DNA of 64,000 bases from Gigantopelta aegis (Eukaryota; Mollusca; Gastropoda; Neomphalida; Peltospiridae). The notes below the pieces were generated by a model that had not been told where the DNA came from, did not search any database, and saw nothing but the letters and a program-made list of their open reading frames with translations. The stretch lies in contig NW_024532777.1 of the NCBI RefSeq assembly GCF_016097555.1, positions 1 through 64,000 on the forward strand, given 5' to 3'. A program made the position numbers and the translations under genes. Position 1 is the stretch's first letter. The number at the start of each line of letters is the position of its first letter. Below are positions 12,402-23,261 of the stretch, in pieces.

Positions 12402-12510
12402 ATGAAGAGCAAAGTTGTACTTCTTTTTTATAAATTTAGGAGTATCCTCTCTGCTGACATAAAGTCTTTGATTGTAAAATTGAGAGATCTAGATATGGCT
12501 TATGAAATTT
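12402..12510 (+). pseudogene. Broken copy of the beta-helix gene's 5' end
   Basis: Starting at ATG 12402 the DNA follows the signal-peptide region of the gene at 9904 ('agcaaagttgtacttctttt', 'tctctgctgacataaagtc', 'gagatctagatatggctta') with small deletions, then loses similarity after about 110 bases. The beta-helix domain does not follow. It is a partial tandem duplicate, now non-coding. Confidence 0.7.
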
Positions 12511-12639
12511 TAAACTTACTGCTTATGAGATTGTTTCCTTGTGGTGCCTATAAAATTAGAAATACTAAAATTAACATTATTTTGGTAGTATCGTTCCATG
12601 ATCAGCGTTAATGAGATTCATAGTCGCTACACTCGCGCC

Positions 12640-13051
12640 CCACAAGAGGGTGAAGACAAAATCGTAAGCACATATAAAAGGAAACCAAAGCAGTCATGAG
12701 TGCCAGTGTGTTGTGGGCCAGCGTTCTGCAATGCATCAGACCTCTGAGATGGTTACCAGCATACTCTACGGAGTATCCGAAAGGCCGACTAGGATAGGGT
12801 GGTAGTCTCCCTTTAAACGAGACGAGCTGGTGTATTTGTGGTTCCCGGTTCCTGAATGCGAAATTCCCTAAGAGCTGGAATCCCGTACGGCTGGTTTTAA
12901 GTTAGGGCGACGCTCCAGCCAGGATTACCTCGCGAAGACGAGGGTTACCAAGCCAGGTGGCGGTCCCAGCTAGCAATAGCAGGGAATCCTGGAGCCTAAG
13001 TGGAAGCCTGAGTGGGGTGAGCGAGTAGGAATCGTTTGGGCAACACCAAGG
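12640..13051 (+). ncRNA. GC-rich structured element, possible Pol III or ribozyme-like RNA
   Basis: A roughly 400-base island of clearly higher GC than its surroundings, with no open frame, packed with short perfect hairpins: ATACTC-TACG-GAGTAT (near 12760), CC-GAAA-GG (12780), GACTA...TAGTC (12787-12812), ATTCC...GGAAT (near 12865), CCTCG-CGAAGA-CGAGG (near 12930), GCTA-GCAA-TAGC (near 12972), and a long-range stem GCTCC-AGGATT / AATCCTGGAGC (about 12912 with 12988). UNCG and GNRA tetraloops are typical of real RNA folds. It ends at a T8 run (about 13044-13051), a possible Pol III terminator. It is not recognisable to me as 7SL, RNase P, U3 or rRNA. A SINE, the 5' region of a LINE or a self-splicing intron relic are alternatives. 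Confidence 0.4.
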
Positions 13052-13689
13052 GTTTTTTTTAATTTTTCATTTTTTTTTATTAAAAAAAAATCTAAATAAC
13101 TACTGGGAAGAAATGTCAGCAGAACTGGTCAGGTCTGTGATAGAAACAGTCAATATGGAGTGATATACAAAATATGCCATTGGTATTACTAACATTACTA
13201 ATTAAAAAATTCATTATTGTTAGCTTTAAATTTATCAGTATAATAATCTACCTGTTTTAGTAGTACATGTAAATTAATACATCTTTTGAAGTTTTTTACA
13301 GACTCTAGCAACATTTTAAAGAACAATTATTTCTCTACTTAACAAGGACCTATATACATCATCAATTTCAAGTGATTTCACAACATGCCATCTTGAACCA
13401 TGGTCTTTTCCATGCACAAACTATTACCCTGCTTAACAAGGTAACCACTTTTCTCTAAACATATTTCTTTCATTGTAAAATGAGAGATCTAGCTATGATT
13501 TATACAAGAAAGCCACAACCATTTATTAAAAAGATGTAGTTGTTGTCAAGATAATATAGTTCTGCTCTATTTCAAAGACGGCCATTACTTAAGTATTACT
13601 TCTAGTTATTATCTGTAAAAATTAATGCTCCATTTTAATACAATGAATTTAATCAGTTCTGTGTGCAATGTTCAATATATAAAAAATAG
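13052..13689. other. AT-rich spacer with another short beta-helix 5' fragment
   Basis: Mostly unannotated. At about 13474-13535 the words 'cattgtaaaatgagagatct', 'agctatgatttatacaagaa' and 'agccacaaccatttattaaa' match the region just after the signal peptide of the gene at 9904, a third degenerate partial copy. The rest shows no gene; the minus-strand RPRD1 gene begins its last exon at 13690. Confidence 0.5.
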
Positions 13690-15293
13690 TTATGAGAAGA
13701 GATCACCAGCAGATGGCAAAGGTGCTAACCCCTCAGAACTGGGTGCAGCTAAATTTGGCAAACTAGCTATATGAGATTTTAAAAAACTTCTCGAACATGA
13801 GTACACTGTTGCATCTTGCCCTGGTACTCCTGAAAGAGAAGAGATCACTAGCTACCAGTACAAAATAACTAGACAACAAAATTAGACATAAAATAAACAT
13901 GATTGTTTATTGTTTAGCAAGGAAGATCAAGGTCAATACACAAATAGTAGTTCATTACTGAAATATAGATTGTTGTCAAGCGAGTTACTTTCTTAATAGT
14001 TGCGTTGTAAAAAAATATCAACCTTGTATAAAAACTATGATCATTATCAAATATTATGTTGCACAATATTTTGCGCAACATGTATTTATTGTAGTACCTA
14101 TATTTAATTGATGGGCGTGGCTTACCCTTTGCCTCTCCTTAGCTCCATGTAATAGACATTGGTGGTGCCAGATAAAACTGTCAAGTATCTCTTGTATATC
14201 ACGTCTTTCTGATAACTCCTTTTCCATTCTCTCTGTGTAGCCAGAAAGAACGGTCAAATGATTCTTCTAGTTGCTTCATAATTCTTCCCCTGATTCCTTA
14301 GCTAAAAAATAATTAGTGGGTGTGGTTTTAGTCAACATCCCCCTACTTTTTAATTTAGAGAGAATATCTGCATCGTAGAGTTGAGAGGGGGAAACTGGCT
14401 ATTTTTTGTCGAATAGCCATATCTTGGACAGTAGATTTCTCTCTATCAACTGAATTCATATGCTTCAATAAAGCATCTGCCTTTATTAATATTTGTAATT
14501 CATCATGTTAGGATATTACCATAGTTACCTCTGGGGGGTCTCGATTATTGGGAGGGTTCTCAGGAGGTGGAGGACTGGATGAAGGTGGGAGATTATAGGA
14601 GGTATCTCTTGAGGTATAACACTTACTTTGCATCAGATTCACTTTTGTACGGACGTACATTAAAACCACTAGGACCTAAGGTATACAGAGAAATATAACA
14701 ATCCTTTACAAGCAATGGAGGAATGGTTCAAAGTTCAAGGTTTAGGGTTTACAATTTAGTCAAAATATATTACTAATTATAACTTATAAATTAATGGTCA
14801 TTCCTTACTTAATGTATTCTTGAATTTTGAGATGTTTTCTATATCAAATACATGTCTCTCTTCCCAGACTGATATTATACGTTGAACAGAACCAATAACA
14901 GTTTCATCCTTGTCTCTATGGGAACATAATAATCATAGTTGTCATGGCAACAAATGATTCACTTGGCAACAAGATGAAGAGCTCTCGGAAGCGCTCTTGT
15001 AAATTCTGCTTTATATTCTGGTCCTTTGCGCCTAGCATTTTGTATGGACGTCATTAGCTACATAGAGTAGAGTGAGTTTCCTACTTGGAGAGGCTATAAA
15101 GAAGACACCATTGTTTACAATAGATCAGAATTTGAGTATCTCACCTTTCTGCATTTCTCTGAACCAAATTCCTACAAACTGTTCTCGCATGTTTGCGGTG
15201 ATGTATTAACCATTGGGAGACACTTTGAATACTTTGCATTGTTGCATTTAAATCTCTCAGCTTCATCTCCAAAGTAGTAGTCGACCAGGACAT
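13690..15293 (-). CDS. RPRD1: RPRD1 (CREPT) family RNA polymerase II CTD-binding protein
   Basis: Nuclear protein whose N-terminal CID domain binds the phosphorylated tail of RNA polymerase II. The ATG at 15293 gives MSWSTTTLEMKLRDLNATMQ then SIQSVSQWLIHHRKHA, matching the family start. Next come KLTLLYVANDV with QNARRKGPEYKAEF (about 15040-15100), TVIGSVQRIISVWEERHVFD (about 14830-14905), the coiled coil LSGYTERMEKELSERRDIQE (about 14180-14240), and a last exon at 13690-13829 ending SHIASLPNLAAPSSEGLAPL-PSAGDLFS, almost identical to the vertebrate C-terminus. Exon junctions are GT-AG on the minus strand (for example ctttcag before 13829). The gene is complete apart from single-base frame changes. 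Cannot decide between RPRD1A and RPRD1B; it is likely pre-duplication. Confidence 0.85.
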
Positions 15294-15411
15294 ACTCTTC
15301 ATGGTCTGCCATACTCAAAAACGTGTCGTTTGGAGGCGTGGCATAAAAAACCACACCTCGCAGAAAATTAACGGAGCATAAATAATTATTATTAATTAAG
15401 AATATTTTATT

Positions 15412-18400
15412 TCAATTTTGGATGGTTGCTATTAGCAACTGTAGCTCTTCATCTAGTTGCTGAACTAGTTCTGTTGGTATTAGTCCATCTTCTAAGCCCT
15501 AAAATAACAAAGTTAATTAAAAAATAGTTACTAATAGTAATGATGCGTTAAAAGTAAATTCAACTTGTACTATAAATAGCAACAATTAGTAATAATACGC
15601 ACATACCTTCAATGTAGTAAGAACATTTTGAACAGCCATCTTAGCTGAGGACATATTTTGTCGCCATTTATCTGAAGCCATTTTTTCTTCTCTAAAACTA
15701 CAATCAAATAAGTACAAGTCTTATAAATCATTTTTTTAACCCTGAGAATACTTCAGAGTCAAAAAAATCACTCTCTCCTGCTTCTTTCTTCACGTCCCAT
15801 GAGGGATCTTGACGAGAAGTTCGTTGAGCCTTTTGTAATTCAATAATACCCTATTACAATATGTATGTGTATACCACCATATATGGTAATAATGTACTTA
15901 CTCGTTCGCGGTCAGTTTTGCCTGAACTACTCAAATGATATTGAGAACACACCTCCCATAGCTCTGAGTTCCCTGTGGTCTAATTAAACAACACAGACCC
16001 CACCCACTAATTATAAATTAATTAAACTATTACCTCAGATACGACTCGTGCTAATAGTTCACCTAATTTCTTTCTCAAAGCATCTACAAAAAATTAACAG
16101 AATATGATTTAAAATAATAAAATTGAACCTTGTTTCTCTAACTGTAGCACTAGTTTCAGTTAATATCCGTAATATCTAAATAAACCACACCCACTTAATT
16201 AATAGACAAAATATTAATCTAACCTCTGAATCTAAATATTTTTGTTTGAGGTCCAACATTCTATGATATGCTTTAATAACTTCTTCCAATTCTCTAATAT
16301 CAAGACTGACCTAATTAAATGGAAGGAATATAATTTCGAAATAATCTACAAAACTTACTAATAAATAATTCTCCCATATTTTCCAATTTTCATAATTACA
16401 TTTCAGAGCTTCCTGAAAAGCATTAAAAGCTCTTAATCTAAATGGGATAAATAAAATAGTAAAATGGATGAATGAAATAGTAAAATGGATAAACAATAAG
16501 TTAATGGATGTATGCATACTAATCTATAGATTAGCAAATGGACTGACTTCTCTTTCTTCTTTAGATAAGCTCCAGCTAAATTATTCCATGCCTCAGCATT
16601 CTAAAGACAATGTACATGTCACATGATTGTCATGTGATTTATACTTACATCTGGTTCAAGAGTCACACCATTGTCGAAATGCTTTTAGCAGAGAGGGTGT
16701 GGTCATCAATCTGTCCAGCAGCATATCCTAGCGTGAAACCACAACCCCTCCTATAGATAAATGGATGAATGGACAGATAGACAAGGCACACATATTTTTA
16801 CTTGTAGAGAGTTAATTTCCAAAGATTTCTCCATACATCCAATACACTCTGGTAACTATATAAAAACAATGACCTCAATACATTATTATAATAAATATAA
16901 AACCTTTTCTTTAGATAAATAAATAAGTCCCAAGCTCTTTTGAGCTCTAGCGCTACGATGACCAGAGAGATCCCATGCTTTGTGGTAACACTCTGGGTCC
17001 TAATACACTTGACTTCCAATGTTATCAATAAATTATGTAATACTTGTGTTGTGTCACCAAGGAGACACCATAACTTCACACTCTCTCGTCCTCCTTCATC
17101 CTCCCTCACAACTCTCTCTGCCTGTGCCTGACGTCCCACTGATTGATAACATGTGACCACGTCTTCCCAGAGGTGGAGTCTGATAAATCTCTAAGGCACT
17201 AAGAGGAGCTCCCATAGACATTTAATGTATCAGCAAGCTGTTTCTACAAATACATTTAAATTGGTGATGTCATTACTTCTAAAAATAGATGTAAGTCCTA
17301 CTTCTATTGTCCAACATGGAGGAAGTGATATGCAGTAAAATAATTCTTGTCGAACACTAGCCTGAAAAAAAATTATAATTTATTATTATTATATTTTTTT
17401 ACCTCAGGGTACAATTTAGAATTGCCATCAATGAGTTTCTACATGAAATAAAAAGGCTATGTACTTCTCTCTCTCTCTCTCTCTTTCTCTTACCTGTAGT
17501 TGCATCATTGATCTTTCTACAGTACGTGATTTCTTACGTTGCAATATTGACCGAAGGTATAGAGAATACACTTGTACACTCCAACATTGTGGCTGACTCA
17601 ATACAAACTAAAAATTTAACCACACCTCTTATATCCACCCACATACATAATTAAAAGTTACATTTACATAAGCCTCCAGTTTTCTGATAACAGTCCATGC
17701 ACAGGACCACTCCATCTTTTATAATCACTGTGTTAAGAAACAGACTGAATGAGTAACGAATATTCTAATCACTTGCCATAATCCTAAACACAACTGCTTG
17801 CTGTAATGAGCTAAGCTGAGTGGGTGGAGACAAAGGGGTAGAGTCAGAGAACTTGACATGACTTAATAGTGTTTCATCTTCTAATAAAACACATCCTTTT
17901 AATTATGATTAATTAAAGGTCATTATCACACGGGCATACCAACTTTTGGTAAGTAATCTGTATTTACAGCTGGTATATTTTCTAGCCCTCCATCTTGTTT
18001 TGTTACTGTCACTAAGAGCTGTGCAATATCTCTGTCTTGAAATTTGGTTCTCGTCCAAGAGCCCCACTTAAGTTAATATCAATTCCTGCAAATTGTTGAG
18101 CTAATGTTAAGTGGACCTACAATACAAAAATGAATAAAACTTTATTTATGCTGACTAACTTTAGCTTGATCAAATTTGTAATAACAAAGATAATATTTTG
18201 CTATTCTAAATGTGTAGAGCATTTGATAGTCCTATAAATAATAATAATAATAATAATAATAATAGTTATTATTATTATATTATTATTACAAGAATTGTAC
18301 AATATCTTACGTTGTTTTTTCTTCCAATTCTAAAATAGACTTCAACTCCTCTATAAACTGATAATCACATGACATATCACATGACATAAACTGACCAATC

Positions 18401-19042
18401 ACATTCTCTAATTCCTTCCTAAACTATTAGATTTTACTGACAACAGCTGCTGTTCCTGATACAGCATCTTGCAGACCATAAAAGTCTGCCAAAATTCTAA
18501 AACAATTTAAATGAGTGGGCGTGACACTACTTATACATGTACATACATGTTGTTTTCTTTGCTCTACAAGTAATAGATGTGCTAAATAGAGTTAAATATG
18601 GCGACTGGACTAGATCATAAAAAATACTAGAGAAAAATAAACCAATACATATATGGTAATTAATGAACGATACCTCTCCATCGCATGACATCTCCTGCAA
18701 ACACCAGCTGTTCCATTTTATCTTTAAAAGGAAATAATTAAAATTAACAAAAACATCTACATACTTCCATACATACCAGCTGTTCTTGCTGTGGTCTGAG
18801 GTGGTTCAGGTACATTGTCTTTTGGTCCAGTCCAGTTTAACTGGATAAACCAGTTCAACAGGGGTGTGAACCACAAGCTATAATGTCATTCGATTTACTG
18901 TTGAAAGGAACAATGGCTTCAAGTCTTTAAAATCTGTCTTAATATGTCACATAATAATTATTGAAGTGAAAATCATTGACATTTACCAGTCCCATCAGAG
19001 AGAAACAGTGAATAGTTTCTCTAAGATACATCTAGCCTCCAT
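15412..19042 (-). CDS. TTC27: TTC27 tetratricopeptide protein
   Basis: Cytosolic TPR protein conserved through eukaryotes, linked to protein maturation as a co-chaperone-type factor. Diagnostic pieces on the minus strand: [12 protein letters not shown] near 18830 (N-terminal helical region), [20 protein letters not shown] then [10 protein letters not shown] near 17050-17160 (TPRs), [20 protein letters not shown] at about 16370-16430 (strongly conserved TPR), and the C-terminus [20 protein letters not shown] ending at 15412. More than fifteen very short introns separate the exons. The N-terminal exon is uncertain: the ATG at 19042 ([13 protein letters not shown]) is a guess. It lies tail to head with RPRD1 (about 120 bases) and head to head with the ELMOD3-like gene. 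Confidence 0.85.
18240..18290. repeat. ATT/AAT microsatellite
   Basis: Runs of AATAATAAT followed by ATTATTATT within a TTC27 intron; can fold on itself. Confidence 0.7.
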
Positions 19043-19237
19043 TAGCACGACAATGGCGGCAACATGTGATTTTGCATGTTATATTAGTAGTATACGGAGA
19101 TTAAATTTAATTCTCCGATTACATTCTTATACAAATTTCAGAACGTTTCCGTATACCTCCGTATCGGCTACACCTCTGTCTATTATTTGGGTGGAGCGGG
19201 TTTCAAGTGCCAAGTACTTTGCACCTCCTAAAGAGCA

Positions 19238-21123
19238 ATGGCAGAAGCACCATTAATGAGCTTACTGGTTTAGAATGGGAAGCTGAGAGAAAGCCTACAT
19301 TGTAGCAACCAGTCCCAGAAAATACCTCCAAAATAACCAGCTAGATGACTCAGATGAATTCTCCTGGGAACAGTGGCAGTGACAAAGAAGAAAAAGAAAA
19401 CACAATAGTTAGTACAGTAGGAGAAAACCTTCTAGAAAACAAAAACAAGAAGAAATTGTCGTAAGTCACAATCTCACAACAACCAAGATGACTCATTACA
19501 ACCACGAACAACCAATAGACACTATTACTCAAATACAATCTACTGAAACAGAGTTGTTCTCCAGTGATACCATTGTCCCCTCCCTCTCCCTTTCCCAGCA
19601 TCATCAACTCATCTACAACAGATCTCCAAAACCTCAGGTAAAACCCTTATCATTTATGGAACCATCTGTCTTGGAATAAGTGCACTAGAAAAAAAAATGG
19701 TCTACCGTTCTCCACAGCAATTTTTCTCTAGTGGTTTCTCATACCACAAGACAACCTCGTATTAATGAAAACATACGCTAGAGAGTTACTATTTTTGTAT
19801 CTCGCAATGATATGGTACAAAAATACAACAAGGAAAATTCATGGAATATGTTCAAATAGACAAAATGGATGTCAACCAATGCAGAGAAAATTACACACAC
19901 AATCGAGCACCTCGCAAAAGTTTTTCATCTCCGACTATAGTTCTAGCAACTGCCTCAGAAGGTGAGCTGTATGGCACAACATGGGAGTCTTTTAAAGAGG
20001 CCCAGTTTTCTGGCAAACCTTGTATTGTTCTTCAATGTCAGCGGTCAGCACTAAAGGAGCAGAACAGCTGAAAGAACTTGATGTAGTTGGTCATTATTTA
20101 CAACTGACTCCAGATGACGACACAGACAGCAAAACTCGTACCAGATCATAAAATTACCATAGAGAACAATGAGAGACATTTGGTATCTAGAGGAATATTC
20201 AACTCAATTTAATACAAGGTCTCTCATATGAAATACCATCAGAGTTAGAGAAGGCTCGGGAAGAATGGGATCGTGTCCCTGCTATACAATTAGGATCAAC
20301 AAAAAAAAGAAAGGCATCCTATTAAAAAGGCATTCGTACAAAAATCAACTAGTTTGTTGAATTATTAAGCCATTTTCAAACATCAATTTAAGTCGGCAGT
20401 TATCCTCTATTAAACCTGAGGTAGAAACGTCTGGTTTATCAAAAATATTCGGTTCCTCCTCGGTTAGTAAAAACTTCATCATGAGAGGAACCTAGTATTT
20501 GCTATAGCACTTTGTAAATATGATGACACACAACTCTCTTCATGCAAGTGCCCTCTCACGATCTATCATCGGCTCAACGGTGGAACATCTGTCTGTCCAC
20601 GTTTTTTTGGATCACACTGGGAAAACATTGGTTTCCAAGGTACCGACCCTGCAGATGATCTCGAGGAGTAGAATACTGGTCTGATGCAATTGGATGGTTT
20701 CTAGAGACACCAATACTTCAGTCAGTAGCTATGGAGATATATCGTTATTCACAACAAAGTGTTAATCGTTACCTTTTTGTGTTGTCTCTCTTAAATATTA
20801 CAAGTATAGCTCTTCAAGCACTTAGAGAAGGATCCTTATCTCGCGAGGCAACAAACGTGAACAAGTTTTTGCTGTTTTTAATGATTTTTTTATGCTGCAA
20901 TATTTGTTAGTTTCTATAACAATTGGAGAAGACATCGCAATAATCCTATGGAACTGGGTTGTGTTCTTCAAGATGTTGGTAAATTTTTCTAAAAGACATG
21001 CTCGTTTTATGATACATGAACTGCAGGGTTTCTTGAAAGACAGACAAAAAAGAGTCTGAATTGTCTTCAATAAAGGCAGAACCACCTGTTGAATTTTCAG
21101 CAATTGAATCTCTTTCAGTTTAA
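19238..21123 (+). CDS. ELMOD3: ELMOD3-like ELMO-domain protein
   Basis: ELMO-domain proteins act as GTPase-activating proteins for Arf/Arl GTPases. The N-terminal part contains ELEKAREEWDRVPAIQLG (about 20240-20290), as in ELMOD3. The ELMO domain follows: LVFAIALCKYDDTQ (20495), GSHWENIGFQGTDPADDL (20608-20660), LETPILQSVAMEIYRYSQQS (20700-20762), VNRYLFVLSLLNITSIALQA-LREGSLSREA (20764-20850), ending AEPPVEFSAIESLSV with a stop at 21121-21123. This C-terminal run matches vertebrate ELMOD3 better than ELMOD1/2. The start is uncertain: ATG 19238 or 19345 are candidates. The coding match is interrupted by single-base frame changes. It faces TTC27 across a short shared upstream region and converges on the MCUR1-like gene with about 97 bases between stops. 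Confidence 0.8.
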
Positions 21124-21219
21124 TATATCTGTTCCCATGTTCTCATTCCAAAGTTACATAAAAACAGGTCTGGTAAACTATGTAACTTTTAATATAATAT
21201 ATATAATAAATATATTTTT

Positions 21220-23150
21220 TCAAAAATGGTGATTGTTTATTAGTACACTTAATGCTGCAGGATGAATCACTTTGAAAAGTCTCCAGATACCCATCACTAT
21301 AGAAACCATTATGGTTACTAGGGTGATAATTCCACCTACATAACAAGTATAGGATGACTGTGCAGTTATAAACTAGTACTGGCTAGTTACATAAACTAGT
21401 ACTGGCTAGTTTACATAACTAGTACAGGCTAGTTATATAACTAGTACTGCTAGTTACATAACTAGTACAGGCTAGTTTACATAACTAGTACAGGCTAGTT
21501 ACATAACTAGTACTGGCTAGTTACATAACTAGTCTGGCTAGTTACATAACTAGTACTGGCTAGTTACATAACTAGTACAGGCTAGTTACATAACTAGTAC
21601 AGGCTAGTTACATAACTAGTACTGGTTAGTTACATAACTAGTACTGGCTAGTTACATAACTAGTACTGGCTAGTTTACATAACTAGTACAGGCTAGTTAT
21701 ATAACTAGTACTGGTTAGTTACATAACTAGTACTGGCTAGTTACATAACTAGTACTGGCTAGTTACATAACTAGTACAGGCTAGTTACATAACTAGTACT
21801 GGCTAGTTACATAACTAGTACTGGCTAGTTACATAACTAGTACAGGCTAGTTACATAACTAGTACAGGCTAGTTACATAACTAGTACAGGCTAGTTACAT
21901 AACTAGTACAGGCTAGTTACATAACTAGTACAGGCTAGTTATATAACTAGTACTATGCTAGTTACATAACTAGTACTTACCAGTTAAATATTTCAATAAA
22001 TCCAACTTGTTTGATTCCATAGCTATCTCATCAGGGCAACCTAAACAACATGGTCACATGATTATCATATGACATCATGTGACTACATACTTCAGTCCCT
22101 ATTCTATTATGTGTGTCCTTTATCTTCTGATCAATTAATGTCTCCTAACAAACCATTAAATTTAGAACAACTTGATAATATTAATAACTAACTTGTTCTT
22201 TATTGCGACTTCTTTCCAAATTAATATCTAATCGAACACCATTTTCAACATTACTAATCTCATCCTACATTTATAATAGTTATTTATGTGTGTATGTGTC
22301 TGTGTATTTATGATTTTAGTTGTTATACCTTTAACATATCTTTTAGTCTTGTAATCTCTAATTTAAGGTCCTATTGTATGCAATATATTTATTATATATC
22401 TTTACATAATAATATTTCTCTCTTTGGAAGGACTTAAGTACTACTTTAAAAAAAATCAGTCCATATTTTATTAATCTATTAAGATTACAGGGACAATCTC
22501 TTAATCTTCAGAGACTTAAACAATATAATTTACTGCAATATTTACTTCTGAATTATCCTTTAATTTAGCGATACTTGTGCTCTCCATTAGAACTGACTGC
22601 TTCTATATCATATGTCATTGGTAACCATGGCAACATATGTACTAACTTGATCAATTCAATCTCTCTTTTCAAATTTAATTCTAATAGATTCTATACAAAT
22701 AAATATCCTCATGAAATAGGTACGGTAATGTGTGTGGTTTTACCAGATCTTGAGGAGTAACTAGGCTTGTGAGATCTTTTTGTTGAGTACTAAGTTGTAA
22801 TAAAATAGACACCAGACCCTCAGCTTGTAATGGGGAGAACCCTGTACATTACAGATAATTGAGTATCTTGTATAATTAATTGTAACTATTATCACACCTA
22901 ATTTTTTTAGTTCATTGTTCATCACAAAAGTATCAAATGGGGTGGAGCTTATCTCTATGGCAATCTTGCGAGCCTCTGACTGTACCACTCGATCCATTTT
23001 CTCACCACTTTCCATTGAGTCCAAACTGGAACCATTTGTTCTTAGGAATTGCCACAACAAAGGATAATGTCTACAATGAGTCCCATTTGGCAACAAATGG
23101 TGTCCTTTTCTTTGTAATATGACGTTGAAAAGATGTCTAGAAAATGACAT
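21220..23150 (-). CDS. MCUR1/CCDC90 family mitochondrial inner-membrane protein
   Basis: Members (MCUR1, CCDC90B) are inner-mitochondrial-membrane coiled-coil proteins; MCUR1 regulates the calcium uniporter. The N-terminus from ATG 23150 is Arg/His-rich and lacks acidic residues (MSFSRHLFNVILQRKGHHLL), like a mitochondrial presequence. Then PFDTFVMNNELKKLG and GFSPLQAEGLVSILLQL (about 22800-22920) match the family's FDT...GF..QAE core. The coiled coil includes NVENGVRLDINLERSRNKEQ (22200-22265). IAMESNKLDLLKYLTG precedes the last intron, and the final exon gives the single C-terminal membrane helix IITLVTIMVSIVMGIWRLF, stop at 21220. An alternative upstream first exon starting at about 23220 (MLLLTTIQSGYHPF) with a tiny intron is also possible. 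The last intron is about 650 bases because of a minisatellite. Confidence 0.8.
21365..21985. repeat. 22-base minisatellite, about 28 copies, inside the last MCUR1-like intron
   Basis: Units read 'acataactagtactggctag' plus 'tt', alternating 'tactgg' and 'tacagg' versions. Each unit is itself an imperfect palindrome (AACTAG...CTAGTT), so the array can form many hairpins. Copies are over 90% alike. The donor (gtaagt, minus strand) lies just beyond the array near 21987 and the acceptor near 21334, so it fills the intron almost exactly. Confidence 0.9.
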
Positions 23151-23261
23151 TACTTCTATTGTTCACTTACAAACAACAAACGGATGATATCCACTTTGTA
23201 TGGTTGTTAGCAACAACATAATAATTAAAAGGGGCGTGGCTAACTGTACAACATATTTACA

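Noticed and set aside
12840-12890. Resemblance of GAGCTGG...CGTACGGCT to group II intron domain V
   Set aside because: The catalytic triad spacing and hairpin length do not fit; only the short CGTACGG word matches.
12640-13051. The structured element as SRP RNA, RNase P RNA or rRNA
   Set aside because: The conserved core words of those RNAs were looked for and not found.
16940-17131. 63-codon plus-strand frame
   Set aside because: It is antisense to TPR exons of TTC27 that match on the minus strand.
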